Below, one piece after another: positions 18,104 to 27,018 of a stretch of DNA of 64,000 nucleotides. Source of the DNA: Salinimicrobium tongyeongense (GTDB lineage: Bacteria > Bacteroidota > Bacteroidia > Flavobacteriales > Flavobacteriaceae). The stretch spans positions 248,001 through 312,000 of the forward strand of contig NZ_CP069620.1 in NCBI RefSeq assembly GCF_026109735.1. Direction: 5' to 3'. The translations under genes and the position numbers were made by a program. Numbering within the stretch: the first letter of the stretch is position 1; each line of letters starts with the position of its first letter. The notes beneath the pieces are model-generated. The model was not told the DNA's origin and did not search any database. It worked only from the letters and a program-made list of their open reading frames with translations.

Positions 18104-19360
18104 TTAGACAATCATCCCCGCCGCCACAGTTTCATTGGTTGATTCATCAATAAGAATAATACTTCCGGTATTTCTGTTCTCTCTATAGGAATCTGACATA
18201 ATTGGCCTGGTACATCTCAATTTGACCCTGGCTATATCATTTCGGGAAAGATTTTTATCATCAGCTATTCTATCGTAAGTATTGATGTCTACCTTGTAAA
18301 TAACCTCCTTAATCATTGCCCTTTGCTCATTACTTGTATGCATAAGGCTGTATTTTGCCCTTGGCCTGGCTGCTTCATCATGAAGCCAGCATAGCATGAT
18401 ATCAAATTCCTGAGTCAACTCTGGTTGATTATTCACCCTCACAATCATATCACCTCTACCTACATCTATATCATCTTCTAAGGTCATTGCAACCGACATA
18501 GGGGCAAAAGCCTCCTGTACCTCAACCTCACCCGTATTGATAGATTTTATTTTGGAAGTAAAACCAGATGGCAAAACTGCCACTTCATCTCCAACACGGT
18601 AAATTCCACTCGCCACTCTTCCTGCATAACCTCTATAATCCCTATACTCTTCATTTTGAGGCCTCAAAACGGTCTGCACAGCAAAACGAGCATCAATTTT
18701 ATTAACGTCACTACTAATGTGAAGCGTTTCCAGAATGTTAAGCAGGGTTCCTCCCTGATACCACAACATTTTTTCTGACTGATTAACCACATTATCTCCT
18801 TCCAAAGCACTAATAGGAATGAACCGAACATCCTTCATGAGCAGCTTTGAAGAAAACTCTTCGAATTGCGAGATAATTTCATTGAACCTTTGCTCGCTAA
18901 AATCAACAAGATCCATTTTATTAATACACACAATAAGATGTGGAATATTCAGTAAAGAAGCAATAAAAGAATGTCTCTTGGTCTGTTCAATCACCCCATG
19001 GCGAGCATCAATTAATACCACTGCTGCGTTGGCTGTAGACGCCCCTGTAACCATATTCCTGGTATACTGAATATGTCCCGGGGTGTCTGCAATTATAAAT
19101 TTCCTCTTGGGAGTCGTAAAATACCTGTAAGCAACATCTATAGTAATTCCCTGCTCCCTTTCGTCTCTTAACCCATCGGTAAACAGCGCGAGATCTACCC
19201 CCTTGTGCCCTTTCTTTGCACTGGTAGCGCTCACCGATTCAAGTTGATCTTCAAAGATTGATTTTGAGTCGTATAAAAGGCGGCCTATTAAAGTTGATTT
19301 GCCGTCGTCTACAGAGCCGGCGGTGGTGAATCTCAGTAATTGGTTATTATTTATTTCCAT
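18104..19360 (-). CDS. cysN: Sulfate adenylyltransferase subunit 1 (GTPase)
   Basis: A 418-residue EF-Tu-like GTPase that drives ATP sulfurylase (CysDN) to make adenosine phosphosulfate. G1 GSVDDGKST is at residues 15-23, G3 is DTPGH, G4 is NKMD, and a switch segment DEREQGITIDVAYR follows G1. It is shorter than the E. coli protein (475 residues), normal for Bacteroidota. It is separated from its partner cysD by a 460-bp GxxExxY cassette whose left repeat ends about ten bases before this start codon. The product feeds APS kinase (cysC) encoded upstream. Confidence 0.95.
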   Translation of the reverse strand: MEINNNQLLRFTTAGSVDDGKSTLIGRLLYDSKSIFEDQLESVSATSAKKGHKGVDLALFTDGLRDEREQGITIDVAYRYFTTPKRKFIIADTPGHIQYTRNMVTGASTANAAVVLIDARHGVIEQTKRHSFIASLLNIPHLIVCINKMDLVDFSEQRFNEIISQFEEFSSKLLMKDVRFIPISALEGDNVVNQSEKMLWYQGGTLLNILETLHISSDVNKIDARFAVQTVLRPQNEEYRDYRGYAGRVASGIYRVGDEVAVLPSGFTSKIKSINTGEVEVQEAFAPMSVAMTLEDDIDVGRGDMIVRVNNQPELTQEFDIMLCWLHDEAARPRAKYSLMHTSNEQRAMIKEVIYKVDINTYDRIADDKNLSRNDIARVKLRCTRPIMSDSYRENRNTGSIILIDESTNETVAAGMIV

Positions 19361-19364
19361 TATG

Positions 19365-19828
19365 ATGCGAATTTTCGCAAATTTCTAAACGAATTAATGC
19401 GAAGGTTTTGTGTTTACTATTCTTTTATATGTCAGTGAAGATTCACCAAAATTGATGAGAATCCCCAGTTCTTTTTTTGTTGCAGTTAAGTAATTTTTAA
19501 GCTGCGCCTGAAAGGCAACTGGAACGAATTTGACTGTTTTTATTTCTAAAACTATTTTATCGTAGCAGATGAAATCAGCTTTATAAAACTTTTTTAGTTG
19601 TTGTTCTTCGTAGAATATATTCAACTTCACCTGTCGATTGAATGGAATATTTTCTTTCTCAAATTCTTTAGCTAAGGCTTCTTCATATACAGCTTCCAAG
19701 AATCCATTTCCCAGGGTTCTATGAACTTTCATACAAGCTCCGATTATCTTATAGCTTTCTTCTTTATATAAGATTTTCTCCTCCATCTAATTCGCGATAA
19801 TTTGTATTAATTCGTGCCAAATTCGCAT
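19365..19828. mobile_element. Putative small cassette carrying the GxxExxY gene
   Basis: The span between the cysD stop and the cysN start is bounded by imperfect inverted ends: ATGCGAATTTTCGCAA on the plus strand at 19365-19380, and ATGCGAATTTGGCACGAATT on the minus strand starting at 19828. Further degenerate CGAATTAAT/AATTCGCGA words lie inside both ends. The element fills the gap almost exactly. No transposase is encoded. The idea of an inserted, non-autonomous element is inference from the repeats and from the broken cysD-cysN adjacency. Confidence 0.5.
19394..19786 (-). CDS. GxxExxY protein
   Basis: A 130-residue protein with the family signature GNGFLEAVYEEALAKEF near residue 26 and a PD-(D/E)xK-like core (KADFICYDKIVLEIKTV), which resembles the nuclease-fold strand-turn-strand with Asp, Glu and Lys. 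The family is widespread in Bacteroidota, its function is unknown, and copies often sit alone inside other operons. Here it interrupts cysD-cysN on the same strand and its stop codon lies within the flanking CGAATTAATGCG repeat. A nuclease-like activity is suggested only by the fold-like motif. Confidence 0.85.
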   Translation of the reverse strand: MEEKILYKEESYKIIGACMKVHRTLGNGFLEAVYEEALAKEFEKENIPFNRQVKLNIFYEEQQLKKFYKADFICYDKIVLEIKTVKFVPVAFQAQLKNYLTATKKELGILINFGESSLTYKRIVNTKPSH

Positions 19829-20733
19829 TAGAAATAGCCTTGCTTCTTCCTGTCTTCCATCGCCGTCTCACTCCGTTTATCATCAGAACGATCTCCTCTT
19901 TCGGTTTTACGCATTGCTGAAACTTCCTGAACGATCTTTTCCAACGTATCGGCTTCAGATTCTATTCCTCCTGTGATAGTAATATCGCCCAGAGTTCTAA
20001 AGCGGATTTTTTTAACTTCCGATTTTTCATCTGGACCCAATTTTAAAAATTCAGAAACAGGTATCCATGAATTATTTCTCCATACTACTTCCCGCTCATG
20101 TGCAATGTAAAGCGACGGGATTTCAATATTTTCTCTTTTTATATAATTCCACACATCCATTTCGGTCCAGTTACTGATGGGAAAAGCTCTAAAATGCTCC
20201 CCTTCAAAATGTTTTCCATTTAAAAGGTTCCACAGTTCCGGGCGCTGGTTCTTTGGATCCCATTCTCCAAAATCATTACGGTGGGAAAAAAATCGCTCTT
20301 TTGCCCTCGCTTTTTCTTCATCCCTTCTCCCACCACCTATAGCACAGTCTATTTTGTGCTCTTCAATAGCGTCGAGCAATGTAGTAATCTGAAGGGCATT
20401 CCTGGTTGCATTTTTTCCTTTTTCCTCTGCTACCCGTCCTTTATCTATAGAATCCTGAACCGAGCCCACCAATAATTTCACCCCTAGTTTCTTTACGAGA
20501 TCATCTCTAAACTGAATGGTTTCAGGAAAATTATGGCCGGTATCCACATGAAGCAGCGCGAAAGGAATTTTGGCCGGAAAAAAGGCTTTTTTGGCAAGGT
20601 GTGTCACCAGAATGGAATCCTTTCCGCCGGAAAATAGTATTACCGGGTTTTCGAACTGTGCCCAAACCTCCCGCAGGATATAAATAGCTTCAGATTCCAG
20701 CTCATCGAGATAATTTAAGTAGTATTTGCTCAT
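19828..20733 (-). CDS. cysD: Sulfate adenylyltransferase subunit 2
   Basis: A 301-residue PP-loop ATPase, the catalytic half of ATP sulfurylase. The SGGKDS pyrophosphate loop is at residues 35-40, followed by HVDTGHNFPETIQFRD and GGGRRDEEKARAKER, which are hallmark CysD segments. The C-terminal tail ends ERGDRSDDKRSETAMEDRKKQGYF, typical of CysD. It shares a single base with the cysC stop/start junction at 20733, so the two are translationally coupled. Its stop codon abuts the right repeat of the GxxExxY cassette. Confidence 0.95.
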   Translation of the reverse strand: MSKYYLNYLDELESEAIYILREVWAQFENPVILFSGGKDSILVTHLAKKAFFPAKIPFALLHVDTGHNFPETIQFRDDLVKKLGVKLLVGSVQDSIDKGRVAEEKGKNATRNALQITTLLDAIEEHKIDCAIGGGRRDEEKARAKERFFSHRNDFGEWDPKNQRPELWNLLNGKHFEGEHFRAFPISNWTEMDVWNYIKRENIEIPSLYIAHEREVVWRNNSWIPVSEFLKLGPDEKSEVKKIRFRTLGDITITGGIESEADTLEKIVQEVSAMRKTERGDRSDDKRSETAMEDRKKQGYF

Positions 20734-21326
20734 TACAATTTTAATTTTTGTTGCAGAAACTGGTAAAGCCTTTCAATAGCTTCTTCTGCAGATTCCTCCA
20801 CAGTTTTAATTTCGAAATCCGGATTTTCAGGGGGTTCATAAGGGGAACTAATCCCGGTAAAATTCTTTATTTCTCCCTTCCGGGCCTTTTCATAAAAACC
20901 TTTTACATCTCTTTCTTCGCAAACTTCCAGCGGCGTATTCACAAACACCTCCACAAAATTTTCTTTTCCTATTATATCTTTAGCCTGCTCCCTATCCTCT
21001 TCTAAAGGTGAAATAAAAGCTGCTACAGTCACAATTCCCGCATCCACAAAAAGTTTGGCCACTTCTGCAATCCTCCTGTTATTTTCATGGCGATCTTCCC
21101 TACTGAAACCGAGACCCTTATTAAGTCCGCTTCGGATGTTATCCCCGTCGAGAGAATAAGTGGATATACCCTCTCTAAAAAGGCGTTTTTCAAGCCTGTT
21201 TGCCATAGTTGATTTACCTGAACCTGAAAGCCCAGTAAACCAAACAACCAACGATTGATGTTGGTTCTTTTTATTCCTGTCTTCTTTAGAAATGCTGTAA
21301 TTATGTTGTATAATATTCTTTGTCAT
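20733..21326 (-). CDS. cysC: Adenylylsulfate (APS) kinase
   Basis: A 197-residue APS kinase producing PAPS. The P-loop GLSGSGKST is at residues 32-40, DGDNIRSGLNKGLGFSREDR binds APS, FISPLEED carries the active-site Ser, and FTGISSPYEPPENP is the mobile lid. It sits between a DUF2061 gene (15 bp upstream) and cysD (1-base junction). With cysN, cysD and cysQ it forms a PAPS production and recycling module. No PAPS reductase gene is near, which points to sulfotransfer rather than cysteine synthesis. Confidence 0.95.
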   Translation of the reverse strand: MTKNIIQHNYSISKEDRNKKNQHQSLVVWFTGLSGSGKSTMANRLEKRLFREGISTYSLDGDNIRSGLNKGLGFSREDRHENNRRIAEVAKLFVDAGIVTVAAFISPLEEDREQAKDIIGKENFVEVFVNTPLEVCEERDVKGFYEKARKGEIKNFTGISSPYEPPENPDFEIKTVEESAEEAIERLYQFLQQKLKL

Positions 21327-21341
21327 ACCTTATAGAGCTCC

Positions 21342-21806
21342 CTAGTCATTTGAAGCCAAAATATTTACATCAGGATCTTTAGATTTTCGTTTATCGGCAA
21401 TCCCAAAGTCAATTCTATACCAGGCTCTTTCATGAAAATAGTACAGCAGCATCTTGGTAACCACTTCAGCAAGTCCAATTTTTAATCCGGTAAGCGGATT
21501 CCCGGTAATGATCCAGGCAAGAAGCATAGTATCTACCGTACCTACAATTCGCCAGGAAATTGTTTTCGCTACATGCCTTTTTCTACTACTCCACCTTCCC
21601 GAAGACGCCAAAAATTCTCCTTTAAACCACAATCTTTCATGAAAATAGTAAAGAATCATTTTGGTTACTACTTCAGCCAAACCAATTTTTAACCCTGCAA
21701 AAGGATCGCCTGAAATGATCCAGGCCAGGAAAAAAGTATCAAGTGTACCAACAATTCTCCAGGTAATGGTCTTGGCTAAATGCCTTTTATAAGACTTATC
21801 TTTCAT
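21342..21806 (-). CDS. Tandem DUF2061 membrane protein
   Basis: A 154-residue protein made of two DUF2061 copies. Each begins KRHxAKTIxWRIVGTxDT and continues with a hydrophobic segment (FFLAWIISGDP, MLLAWIITGNP), GLKIGLAEVVTKM and YYFHER. I place the start at the ATG at 21804-21806, which overlaps the cysQ stop by 11 bp. The frame is open further upstream only because it shadows cysQ. DUF2061 genes recur beside cysC/cysD/cysN/cysQ in marine Bacteroidota; their job is unknown. Transport or assembly linked to sulfate activation is a guess from this context. Confidence 0.85.
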   Translation of the reverse strand: MKDKSYKRHLAKTITWRIVGTLDTFFLAWIISGDPFAGLKIGLAEVVTKMILYYFHERLWFKGEFLASSGRWSSRKRHVAKTISWRIVGTVDTMLLAWIITGNPLTGLKIGLAEVVTKMLLYYFHERAWYRIDFGIADKRKSKDPDVNILASND

Positions 21807-22596
21807 AAACAACAGAAAAATGGTCGTTTTTAAGATTTTCCCTGTTGTAAGTAATACGCTCACCTGAATCTGCCCATTTACAGGCAAAACCAACAGCCTC
21901 ACAAATAGCCTGCCCGGCAGCGGTATCCCACTCCATGGTGGGGCCAAACCTCGGATAAACATGGGCTGCACCCTCGGCAAGTAAACAAAACTTTAAAGAG
22001 CTTCCCCTGGATATTACATCCACTTCTTTCCCACCTGTTTTAAGTTTCTCTATAAAATCTAGGGTTGCCTGATTCATATGTGACCGGCTACCAACTACCT
22101 TGATCTGGGATCCTGCCTGTTCGGGAAAAATTTGCCTCGCATTTTGGAAAATCTCATCTACGTGAACATCTTCACTTTCTACTACCACCTGAAAAGCTTT
22201 AGATTCAGACACATCAGCAAAATAAAGCGACTTTAAAGCAGGAGCATAAATGACACCCAAAACAGGGTTCCCTTCCAACACAAGGGCTATATTAACAGTA
22301 AATTCCCCGTTCCTTTTTACAAACTCCTTGGTCCCGTCTAAAGGATCTACTATCCAGCATCTTTTCCAATTTTTTCTTTCTTCAAAAGAAAGCTGGGTAT
22401 TCTCTTCACTTATTACAGGCACCCCTGTAGGGATCAGGAACTCATTAATAATATCGTTCGCTTTCCGGTCGGCAATGGTCAAAGGGGAATCGTCTTCTTT
22501 GAGTTCAACCTGAAGATCCTTTTCCTCATAAATTTTCATGATCTCCCTGCCGGCCGCAATAGAAGCCTCTATAGCTGTTTTTAAATAATCTTTCAT
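21796..22596 (-). CDS. cysQ: 3'(2'),5'-bisphosphate nucleotidase
   Basis: A protein of about 266 residues of the inositol-monophosphatase superfamily. Metal-binding motifs are EENTQ, the DPLDGTKEF block and, near the C-terminus, the EWDTAAGQAI segment. CysQ hydrolyses PAP, the by-product of sulfotransfer, to AMP. I chose the ATG at 22594-22596 (MKDYLKTAIEASIAAG), where CysQ proteins normally begin. The open frame extends 15 codons further without family resemblance. It is first in the PAPS block, 105 bp downstream of ugd. Confidence 0.92.
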   Translation of the reverse strand: MKDYLKTAIEASIAAGREIMKIYEEKDLQVELKEDDSPLTIADRKANDIINEFLIPTGVPVISEENTQLSFEERKNWKRCWIVDPLDGTKEFVKRNGEFTVNIALVLEGNPVLGVIYAPALKSLYFADVSESKAFQVVVESEDVHVDEIFQNARQIFPEQAGSQIKVVGSRSHMNQATLDFIEKLKTGGKEVDVISRGSSLKFCLLAEGAAHVYPRFGPTMEWDTAAGQAICEAVGFACKWADSGERITYNRENLKNDHFSVVYER

Positions 22597-22701
22597 AGAG
22601 GAGCCAAATATACCCAAACCTGTAGAAACAGAGAAAGACAATCACTAAAAAAGATATCTCTATCTCTTTAATGGGCTTTTTAATCCTGTTTCAGTGGCAA
22701 T

Positions 22702-24096
22702 TCAATTTCCAATGGCATAGAATTCAAACCCGATCTCCTTTTTGGTATTGGGTTCCAACAGCCTTCTTCCATCAAACAAAAATGCAGGTTTTAGCATCTG
22801 GTCATAGATCTTTTTCCAATCAAGTTGCTTGAATTCATCCCATTCGGTAAGTACTGCAATAGCATGAGCATCTTTACAGGCTTCCATAGGCGAATTAACC
22901 ACGGTGACTGCCTGCCGGTTGGCATCTCCACTACGACTTCCGAGGTAATCAAGATCTGAGTAGATCTGTTCTTCTGTCACTTTTGGATCATATACCACAA
23001 TTTCAGCCTGTTCATTCAGGAGATAATCTGCTACATAAATGGCTGCAGATTCCCGGGTATCATTTGTATCCTTTTTGAATGCCCAGCCTAATATAGCGAT
23101 CTTCTTCCCCGACACGGTATTATACATGGTTTGGACCATATTAGCCGCAAAACGCCTTTTTTGATAGTCATTCATAATGATCACCTGCTCCCAATAATCT
23201 GCAACCTCCTTAAGATTATAGGTTCGGGCAATATACACCAGGTTTAGAATATCTTTCTGAAAACATGAACCTCCAAAACCTACAGAAGCTTTAAGAAATT
23301 TAGGCCCTACCCTACTGTCCATTCCCACCGCTTTGGCAACTTCATTGACATCAGCACCGGTCTTTTCACACAGTTCTGAAATTGCATTAATAGAAGAAAC
23401 CCGCTGTGCAAGAAAGGCATTTGCAGTAAGTTTAGACAACTCTGATGACCAGACATTGGTAGTAAGAATCTTTTCTTTAGGCACCCATGAAGCGTAAATA
23501 TTCACCAGGGCTTCCATAGCCTCCCTGCCTTCTTCACTTTCAATATCGCCACCAATCAAAACACGATCGGGATTTTTCAAGTCTTCCACTGCTGTGCCTT
23601 CAGCTAAAAACTCGGGATTGGAAAGAATTTGATACTTAACCCCATTCCCAGTGTTATCCAAAATATTCTTTAAAGCAGCAGCTGTTCTTACCGGCAAAGT
23701 TGATTTTTCGATGACAATTTTATCATTTTTGGCTACTGCAGCAATTTGTCTGGCACAGAGTTCTATGTACTTCAAATCCGCAGCCATACCTTTTCCAATT
23801 CCGTAGGTTTTGGTAGGAGTGTTGACCGAAATAAAGATCATATCGGCTTCATCGATAGCTTTATCTACATTCGTAGAGAAGAAAAGGTTTCTGTCTCTGG
23901 TTTCTTTTACTATTGCAGAAAGCCCCGGCTCATAAATAGGAATCTTCTCTACATCGGGATCATTCCATTGTTTTATTCTCTTTTCATTGATATCAACAAC
24001 GGTTACTTTAACACCCGGACATTTCTGTGCTATTACTGCCATCGTGGGGCCACCAACGTAACCGGCACCAATGCAGCAAATGTTTTTTATTGTCAT
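22702..24096 (-). CDS. ugd: UDP-glucose 6-dehydrogenase
   Basis: A 464-residue NAD-dependent enzyme of the eukaryote-like UGDH type. The N-terminus [16 protein letters not shown] binds [17 protein letters not shown] and [11 protein letters not shown] carry the catalytic region including the nucleophilic Cys, and [14 protein letters not shown] belongs to the UDP-binding C-terminal domain. It makes UDP-glucuronate for acidic surface glycans. It is separated from the upstream tviB-like gene by a 570-bp stretch containing the four-helix-bundle cassette. Confidence 0.93.
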   Translation of the reverse strand: MTIKNICCIGAGYVGGPTMAVIAQKCPGVKVTVVDINEKRIKQWNDPDVEKIPIYEPGLSAIVKETRDRNLFFSTNVDKAIDEADMIFISVNTPTKTYGIGKGMAADLKYIELCARQIAAVAKNDKIVIEKSTLPVRTAAALKNILDNTGNGVKYQILSNPEFLAEGTAVEDLKNPDRVLIGGDIESEEGREAMEALVNIYASWVPKEKILTTNVWSSELSKLTANAFLAQRVSSINAISELCEKTGADVNEVAKAVGMDSRVGPKFLKASVGFGGSCFQKDILNLVYIARTYNLKEVADYWEQVIIMNDYQKRRFAANMVQTMYNTVSGKKIAILGWAFKKDTNDTRESAAIYVADYLLNEQAEIVVYDPKVTEEQIYSDLDYLGSRSGDANRQAVTVVNSPMEACKDAHAIAVLTEWDEFKQLDWKKIYDQMLKPAFLFDGRRLLEPNTKKEIGFEFYAIGN

Positions 24097-24124
24097 AATT
24101 TGGTAATTCGTTAAATCGTTAAAT

Positions 24125-24623
24125 CGGGAATCGTTAAACAGATTTTAGCTTTCCAATTTTACTTTTCGTTTTCTTTTCTTAAATATCTGATGTACCCATT
24201 TATAATTTGAATACACCTGGTTGTTTTAATTCGGATTTCACCCAGAGTCTCCTCATTGATGTAACCCCATGATCTTGCTTCAAGGGAATGATCCAATATT
24301 TCAGCAACGGAACCACGGGTATTTAGTAAAAACTTTATATTCTCTTTATAATAATTTCTTCCCCAACCTTCAGCTATGTTAGCTGTCGTAGAACGGGAAG
24401 CTCTGAGGATCTGACTGTAAAGCTGAAACTTTTCAGATGCCGGCAATTTCCGGAGAATATTTTCTTTGACAAAAAGTTTTAATTCATTGCACCTCTGCCA
24501 ACACTCCAGATCCTCAAAATTAGTTGTCATTTACTCTTCGTTAATTCAAAAATCGTTAAATCATCATTTCGTAAAATTTGATCCATTTAGAAGATGTTTC
24601 CCGTTTTTCATCTCCGATTCCCG
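24125..24623. mobile_element. Putative small cassette carrying the four-helix-bundle gene
   Basis: The gene is flanked by inverted copies of a 9-mer, CGGGAATCG (24125-24133) and CGATTCCCG (24615-24623). Direct copies of the word TCGTTAAATC also lie around 24107-24125 and again near 24551. The right side continues with a degenerate series (CCCGTTTCCCGATTCTCGATTC). The block separates two uronate dehydrogenase genes of one direction. No transposase is present. Element status is inferred. Confidence 0.4.
24159..24530 (-). CDS. Four-helix-bundle protein (S23/rRNA-IVS family)
   Basis: A 123-residue all-helical protein. It begins FEDLECWQRCNELK and has the family hallmark RASRSTTANIAEGWGR at about residues 44-59, followed by a helix with FLLNTRGSVAEILDH. 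The family was first seen inside intervening sequences of 23S rRNA genes and is now known as a common stand-alone gene in Bacteroidota. Its function is unresolved. Here it lies between ugd and a second nucleotide-sugar dehydrogenase on the same strand, with repeats on both sides. Confidence 0.88.
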   Translation of the reverse strand: MTTNFEDLECWQRCNELKLFVKENILRKLPASEKFQLYSQILRASRSTTANIAEGWGRNYYKENIKFLLNTRGSVAEILDHSLEARSWGYINEETLGEIRIKTTRCIQIINGYIRYLRKENEK

Positions 24624-24668
24624 TTTCCCGATTCTCGATTCTTATTTCCAGTTTCCCGAATAACACAG

Positions 24669-25949
24669 CTAAAGCTTCTTATCACACCTATCTCCCAATA
24701 CACCTTTTACATCATAGATCACCGTCTGACCATTTTTGAACTGATCGAGGTTGAGGTCAAGGAATTCTTTGTGAGCAACCGTAAGCACAACGGCTTCAAA
24801 TTTCTGATTAGGTAGTTCCCTTTTAGTTGTAAGGCCGTATTCATGTTGTACTTCCTCAGAGTCGGCTAATGGATCATAGATAGTCACATTCGTTCCGTAT
24901 TCCTTTAAGTTTTTAATAACATCAACAACTTTTGTATTCCGAACGTCAGGGCAATTTTCTTTGAAGGTTATACCCATCACCAGAATATTTGCACCCTTAA
25001 CTTTCTGATCATTCTGAAGCATTAGCTTGACCACCTCAGAAGCCACATATTGCCCCATGGAATCGTTCATACGCCTACCGGCAAGGATGATCTCTGGATG
25101 ATAACCTATCTCCTGCGCTTTTTGAGCCAGGTAATACGGATCGACACCAATACAATGTCCGCCGACAAGCCCTGGTCTAAAAGGCAGGAAATTCCATTTT
25201 GTTCCTGCGGCTTCCAGAACCGCCTGGGTATCAATATTCATCATGTTGAAGATCTTTGCCAGTTCATTTACGAAAGCAATGTTTATATCACGCTGAGAAT
25301 TCTCAATGACCTTGGCGGCTTCGGCTACTTTAATGGTAGGTGCAAGATGAGTTCCGGCTGTGATGACAGAGGCATATAACTCATCCACTTTTTTTCCTAT
25401 TTCAGGAGTTGAACCTGCAGTGACTTTAAGAATTTTTTCAACTGTGTGTTCTTTATCTCCCGGATTTATCCTTTCAGGGGAATATCCTACAAAAAAATCT
25501 TCATTATATTTTAATCCACTAACGCGCTCAAGTACCGGCACACATTCATCTTCAGTAGCTCCAGGAAATACGGTGGATTCATAAATTACAACATCACCTT
25601 TTTTTAATACTTTCCCAACAGATTCGCTGCTCTTGTACAAAGGTGTAAGATCTGGGCGGTTATTTTTATCTACCGGAGTAGGAACAGTAATAATGTAATA
25701 GCTACTGTTCCTGATATCTTCCAGTTCGGCAGTACAATAAAGACCTTTTTCACTGGAAGGCGACTCCACAAGTACCTCCTGCAAAATCTCATTCTCAACT
25801 TCTAAAGTAGTGTCTTTACCCTGTCTCAGCTCCTCAACACGGCGTTTATTAATATCAAATCCTACTACAGGATATTTTGATGCGAACAATCTTGCTAAAG
25901 GCAAACCAACGTAACCAAGACCTACAACTGCTATTCTGTTCTTATCCAT
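24669..25949 (-). CDS. tviB: Nucleotide-sugar dehydrogenase, TviB/WbpO-like
   Basis: A 426-residue UDP-sugar dehydrogenase. VVGLGYVGLPLARLFA binds NAD, YSPERINPGD lies in the substrate region and GGHCIGVDPYYL contains the catalytic Cys; GITFKENCPDVRNTK is the C-terminal UDP-binding block. The sequence is of the TviB/WbpO type that oxidises UDP-GlcNAc or UDP-GalNAc to the uronate, distinct from the ugd gene nearby. It starts 8 bp after the tviC-like epimerase, a pairing known from Vi-antigen and B-band O-antigen loci. Confidence 0.88.
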   Translation of the reverse strand: MDKNRIAVVGLGYVGLPLARLFASKYPVVGFDINKRRVEELRQGKDTTLEVENEILQEVLVESPSSEKGLYCTAELEDIRNSSYYIITVPTPVDKNNRPDLTPLYKSSESVGKVLKKGDVVIYESTVFPGATEDECVPVLERVSGLKYNEDFFVGYSPERINPGDKEHTVEKILKVTAGSTPEIGKKVDELYASVITAGTHLAPTIKVAEAAKVIENSQRDINIAFVNELAKIFNMMNIDTQAVLEAAGTKWNFLPFRPGLVGGHCIGVDPYYLAQKAQEIGYHPEIILAGRRMNDSMGQYVASEVVKLMLQNDQKVKGANILVMGITFKENCPDVRNTKVVDVIKNLKEYGTNVTIYDPLADSEEVQHEYGLTTKRELPNQKFEAVVLTVAHKEFLDLNLDQFKNGQTVIYDVKGVLGDRCDKKL

Positions 25950-25957
25950 TTTTTTAA

Positions 25958-26953
25958 TTACAAATTTTTATAATACCACTCCACCGCTTCTTTTAATCCT
26001 GCTTCTATTTTATATTTTGGATCGTAACCCAACAAAGTTTTGGCTTTATCTGTAGAAGCTAAAGAGTGCGGAATATCCCCCGCCCGGTTTGGGCCATGCT
26101 TTACTTCCACCTCAGAGATCTCCGGATCATATTCCGCAAGATATTGTTTAAGCAACTGGGCTAATTCCTTCAGGTTGGTCCTGTCGCCTACTGCAGTGTT
26201 ATAAACCTGATTTAGCGCCTCCTTGTTACTTGTAGTCAAAGCAAGCAGGTTCATCTGGATAACGTTATCTATGTACGTGAAATCCCTTGAATATGTGCCA
26301 TCGCCATTGATGACCGGACTCTCATGGTTCATAAATTGAATTACAAACTTCGGGATCACCGCCGCATAAGCACCATGTGGGTCCTGTTTCCTCCCAAAGA
26401 CATTAAAATACCTTAACCCTATGGTATCAATACCATAGGTAGAATGGAAAATATCGGCGTAAAGTTCATTTACATATTTGGTAATGGCATAAGGTGACAA
26501 GGGTTTCCCTATTTTATCTTCTATCTTCGGAAGGGCTTCCGAATCACCATAAGTAGAAGAACTGGCCGCATAAACAAAACGTTTCACCCCGGCATCCCGA
26601 GAAGCCACAAGCATGTTTAAAAAACCTGATATATTTACCTCATTACTAGTAATTGGATCATTTATAGATCTTGGAACAGATCCTAATGCCGCTTCATGCA
26701 AAACAAAATCTACCCCTGCGACAGCTTTTTTACAGTCTTCCAGGTTTCTAATATCCCCTTCGATCAAAGTGAAGTTTTCATGATTTTGAAACGCTGCAAG
26801 GTTTTCCTTTTTTCCTGTGGCGAAATTATCAAGACAAACCACCTCAGCCTTAAGGTCTAAAAGGGCTTCACATAAATTGGAGCCAATGAATCCTGCCCCA
26901 CCTGTAACTAATACTTTTGAAGAACTGAGCAATTCAAATTGTTTGCTGTTCAT
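25958..26953 (-). CDS. tviC: UDP-sugar C4-epimerase, TviC/WbpP-like
   Basis: A 331-residue extended [19 protein letters not shown] binds [12 protein letters not shown] provides the catalytic Ser/Thr and [11 protein letters not shown] the YxxxK pair. SFxx-to-small substitutions ([11 protein letters not shown]) are typical of WbpP, which epimerises UDP-GlcNAc(A) to the Gal form. With the downstream tviB-like gene it would supply UDP-GalNAcA. The start codon lies 65 bp downstream of the lacI-type gene stop on the same strand. Confidence 0.88.
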   Translation of the reverse strand: MNSKQFELLSSSKVLVTGGAGFIGSNLCEALLDLKAEVVCLDNFATGKKENLAAFQNHENFTLIEGDIRNLEDCKKAVAGVDFVLHEAALGSVPRSINDPITSNEVNISGFLNMLVASRDAGVKRFVYAASSSTYGDSEALPKIEDKIGKPLSPYAITKYVNELYADIFHSTYGIDTIGLRYFNVFGRKQDPHGAYAAVIPKFVIQFMNHESPVINGDGTYSRDFTYIDNVIQMNLLALTTSNKEALNQVYNTAVGDRTNLKELAQLLKQYLAEYDPEISEVEVKHGPNRAGDIPHSLASTDKAKTLLGYDPKYKIEAGLKEAVEWYYKNL

Positions 26954-27018
26954 TAATTGAAATTTGGATTGGTTTAAATTTTACCCGCCAAAGGTAAAAT
27001 TTTCGAAGAAGCTAATTA

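Noticed and set aside
21807-21980. Longer start for the DUF2061 gene
   Set aside because: The extension lies wholly inside cysQ in another frame and has no similarity to DUF2061; the ATG at 21806 fits the domain boundary.
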